A stretch of DNA of 64,000 nucleotides, from positions 62,001 to 126,000 of the forward strand of contig CCFG01000005.1 of assembly GCA_000752215.1 (NCBI GenBank). Reading direction: 5' to 3'. The stretch is from a bacterium MS4. GTDB taxonomy: Bacteria > Bacillota > Clostridia > Oscillospirales > Acutalibacteraceae. Of the stretch, positions 63,911 through 64,000 are shown in pieces. The notes beneath the pieces were generated by a model, which was not told the DNA's origin, ran no database searches, and saw only the letters and a program-made list of their open reading frames with translations. Positions within the stretch are counted from its first letter, which is position 1; each line of letters starts with the position of its first letter. A program made the position numbers and the translations under genes.

Positions 63911-64000
63911 ATGTTTGAAGTTGTGGCCGAGAATCAAAAACCTTTAGCTGAACAGGTGGCCGATCAAATTATTCAGTTAATCGTCAGTCAAAATCTTATA
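63911..64000 (+). CDS. GntR-family transcriptional regulator, N-terminal part (cut by window end)
   Basis: The first 30 codons read MFEVVAENQKPLAEQVADQI and IQLIVSQNLI, the opening helix of a GntR winged-helix domain (normally continued by PGDRLPSE). GAGGTG lies 6 bases before the ATG. The C-terminal effector domain, and so the subfamily (FadR, HutC or MocR), is outside the window. Confidence 0.7.
   Translation, partial: MFEVVAENQKPLAEQVADQIIQLIVSQNLI

Overview
The window looks like a chromosome segment from an anaerobic, roughly 50% GC Clostridia-type Bacillota. The evidence is the strong AGGAGG ribosome sites, the oxygen-sensitive glycyl-radical enzyme with its radical-SAM activase, the FMN riboswitch in front of ribD-E-BA-H, the ECF and Liv-type transporters, and many small clostridial families (DUF3795, DUF4125, DUF362, GyrI-like). 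No rRNA, intact tRNA or CRISPR array was found.

Layout. (1) 1-5.8 kb: small accessory genes (phosphoesterase, GyrI-like, Imm-5-like, DUF3795, helical-repeat protein, methyltransferase, HELGH protein) and a GNAT gene broken by two in-frame UGA codons. (2) 5.9-11 kb: remnant of an integrated element with a tyrosine integrase, an AbrB-like/HipA-like toxin-antitoxin pair, ParB-like and excisionase-like genes, flanked by degenerate tRNA-Arg copies on one side and a tRNA-Ser 3' fragment on the other. (3) 11.1-18.1 kb, minus strand: F1Fo ATP synthase operon in the order I-B-E-F-[b/delta/alpha fusion]-G-D-C. One 746-residue protein carries a second b-like stalk, a delta C-terminal-like region and a complete alpha subunit. 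(4) 18.4-28.7 kb: a PocR-LuxR regulator, sensor kinase and HD-GYP response regulator divergent from a 4-hydroxyphenylacetate decarboxylase operon (hpdB-hpdC-hpdA) followed by an MFS transporter and a DUF4125 protein. This predicts p-cresol formation. (5) 29.1-31 kb: a Crp/Fnr-type regulator, a trigger-factor-like protein without a PPIase domain, and an IS3 remnant. (6) 31-49.5 kb, minus strand: alanine dehydrogenase, then a long catabolic run. From upstream to downstream it holds a LacI regulator, shikimate-dehydrogenase-like, M29/NicX-like and class-V PLP enzymes, a complete Liv-type ABC importer, an SDR, a TIM-barrel isomerase, a propeller-like protein, UlaE-like epimerase, L-xylulokinase-like kinase, AraD-like epimerase and a second FGGY kinase. 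Two near-identical palindromic operators flank lacI. (7) 49.7-53.8 kb: riboflavin operon under an FMN riboswitch, with three consecutive terminator-like hairpins before ribD, then a broken HAD gene. (8) 53.8-61.6 kb: AraC regulator, divergent heterodimeric ABC exporter-fold pair, and an ECF module (MptD-type S, T, fused double ATPase). (9) 61.8-64 kb: DUF362 protein, membrane protein, and the first 30 codons of a GntR-family regulator cut by the window end.

How the parts work together. The hpd operon removes the carboxylate of an arylacetate. It is probably controlled by the adjacent PocR/HK/HD-GYP system and served by the MFS carrier. The sugar half of the long minus-strand run can be read as L-xylulose -> L-xylulose-5-P -> L-ribulose-5-P -> D-xylulose-5-P. 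The substrate of its upstream half (AroE-like, NicX-like, aminotransferase-like) is not recognised. Most unusual items: the b/delta/alpha fusion, the full hpd system with its dedicated regulators, the LacI-bracketed catabolic run, and the PPIase-less trigger factor.
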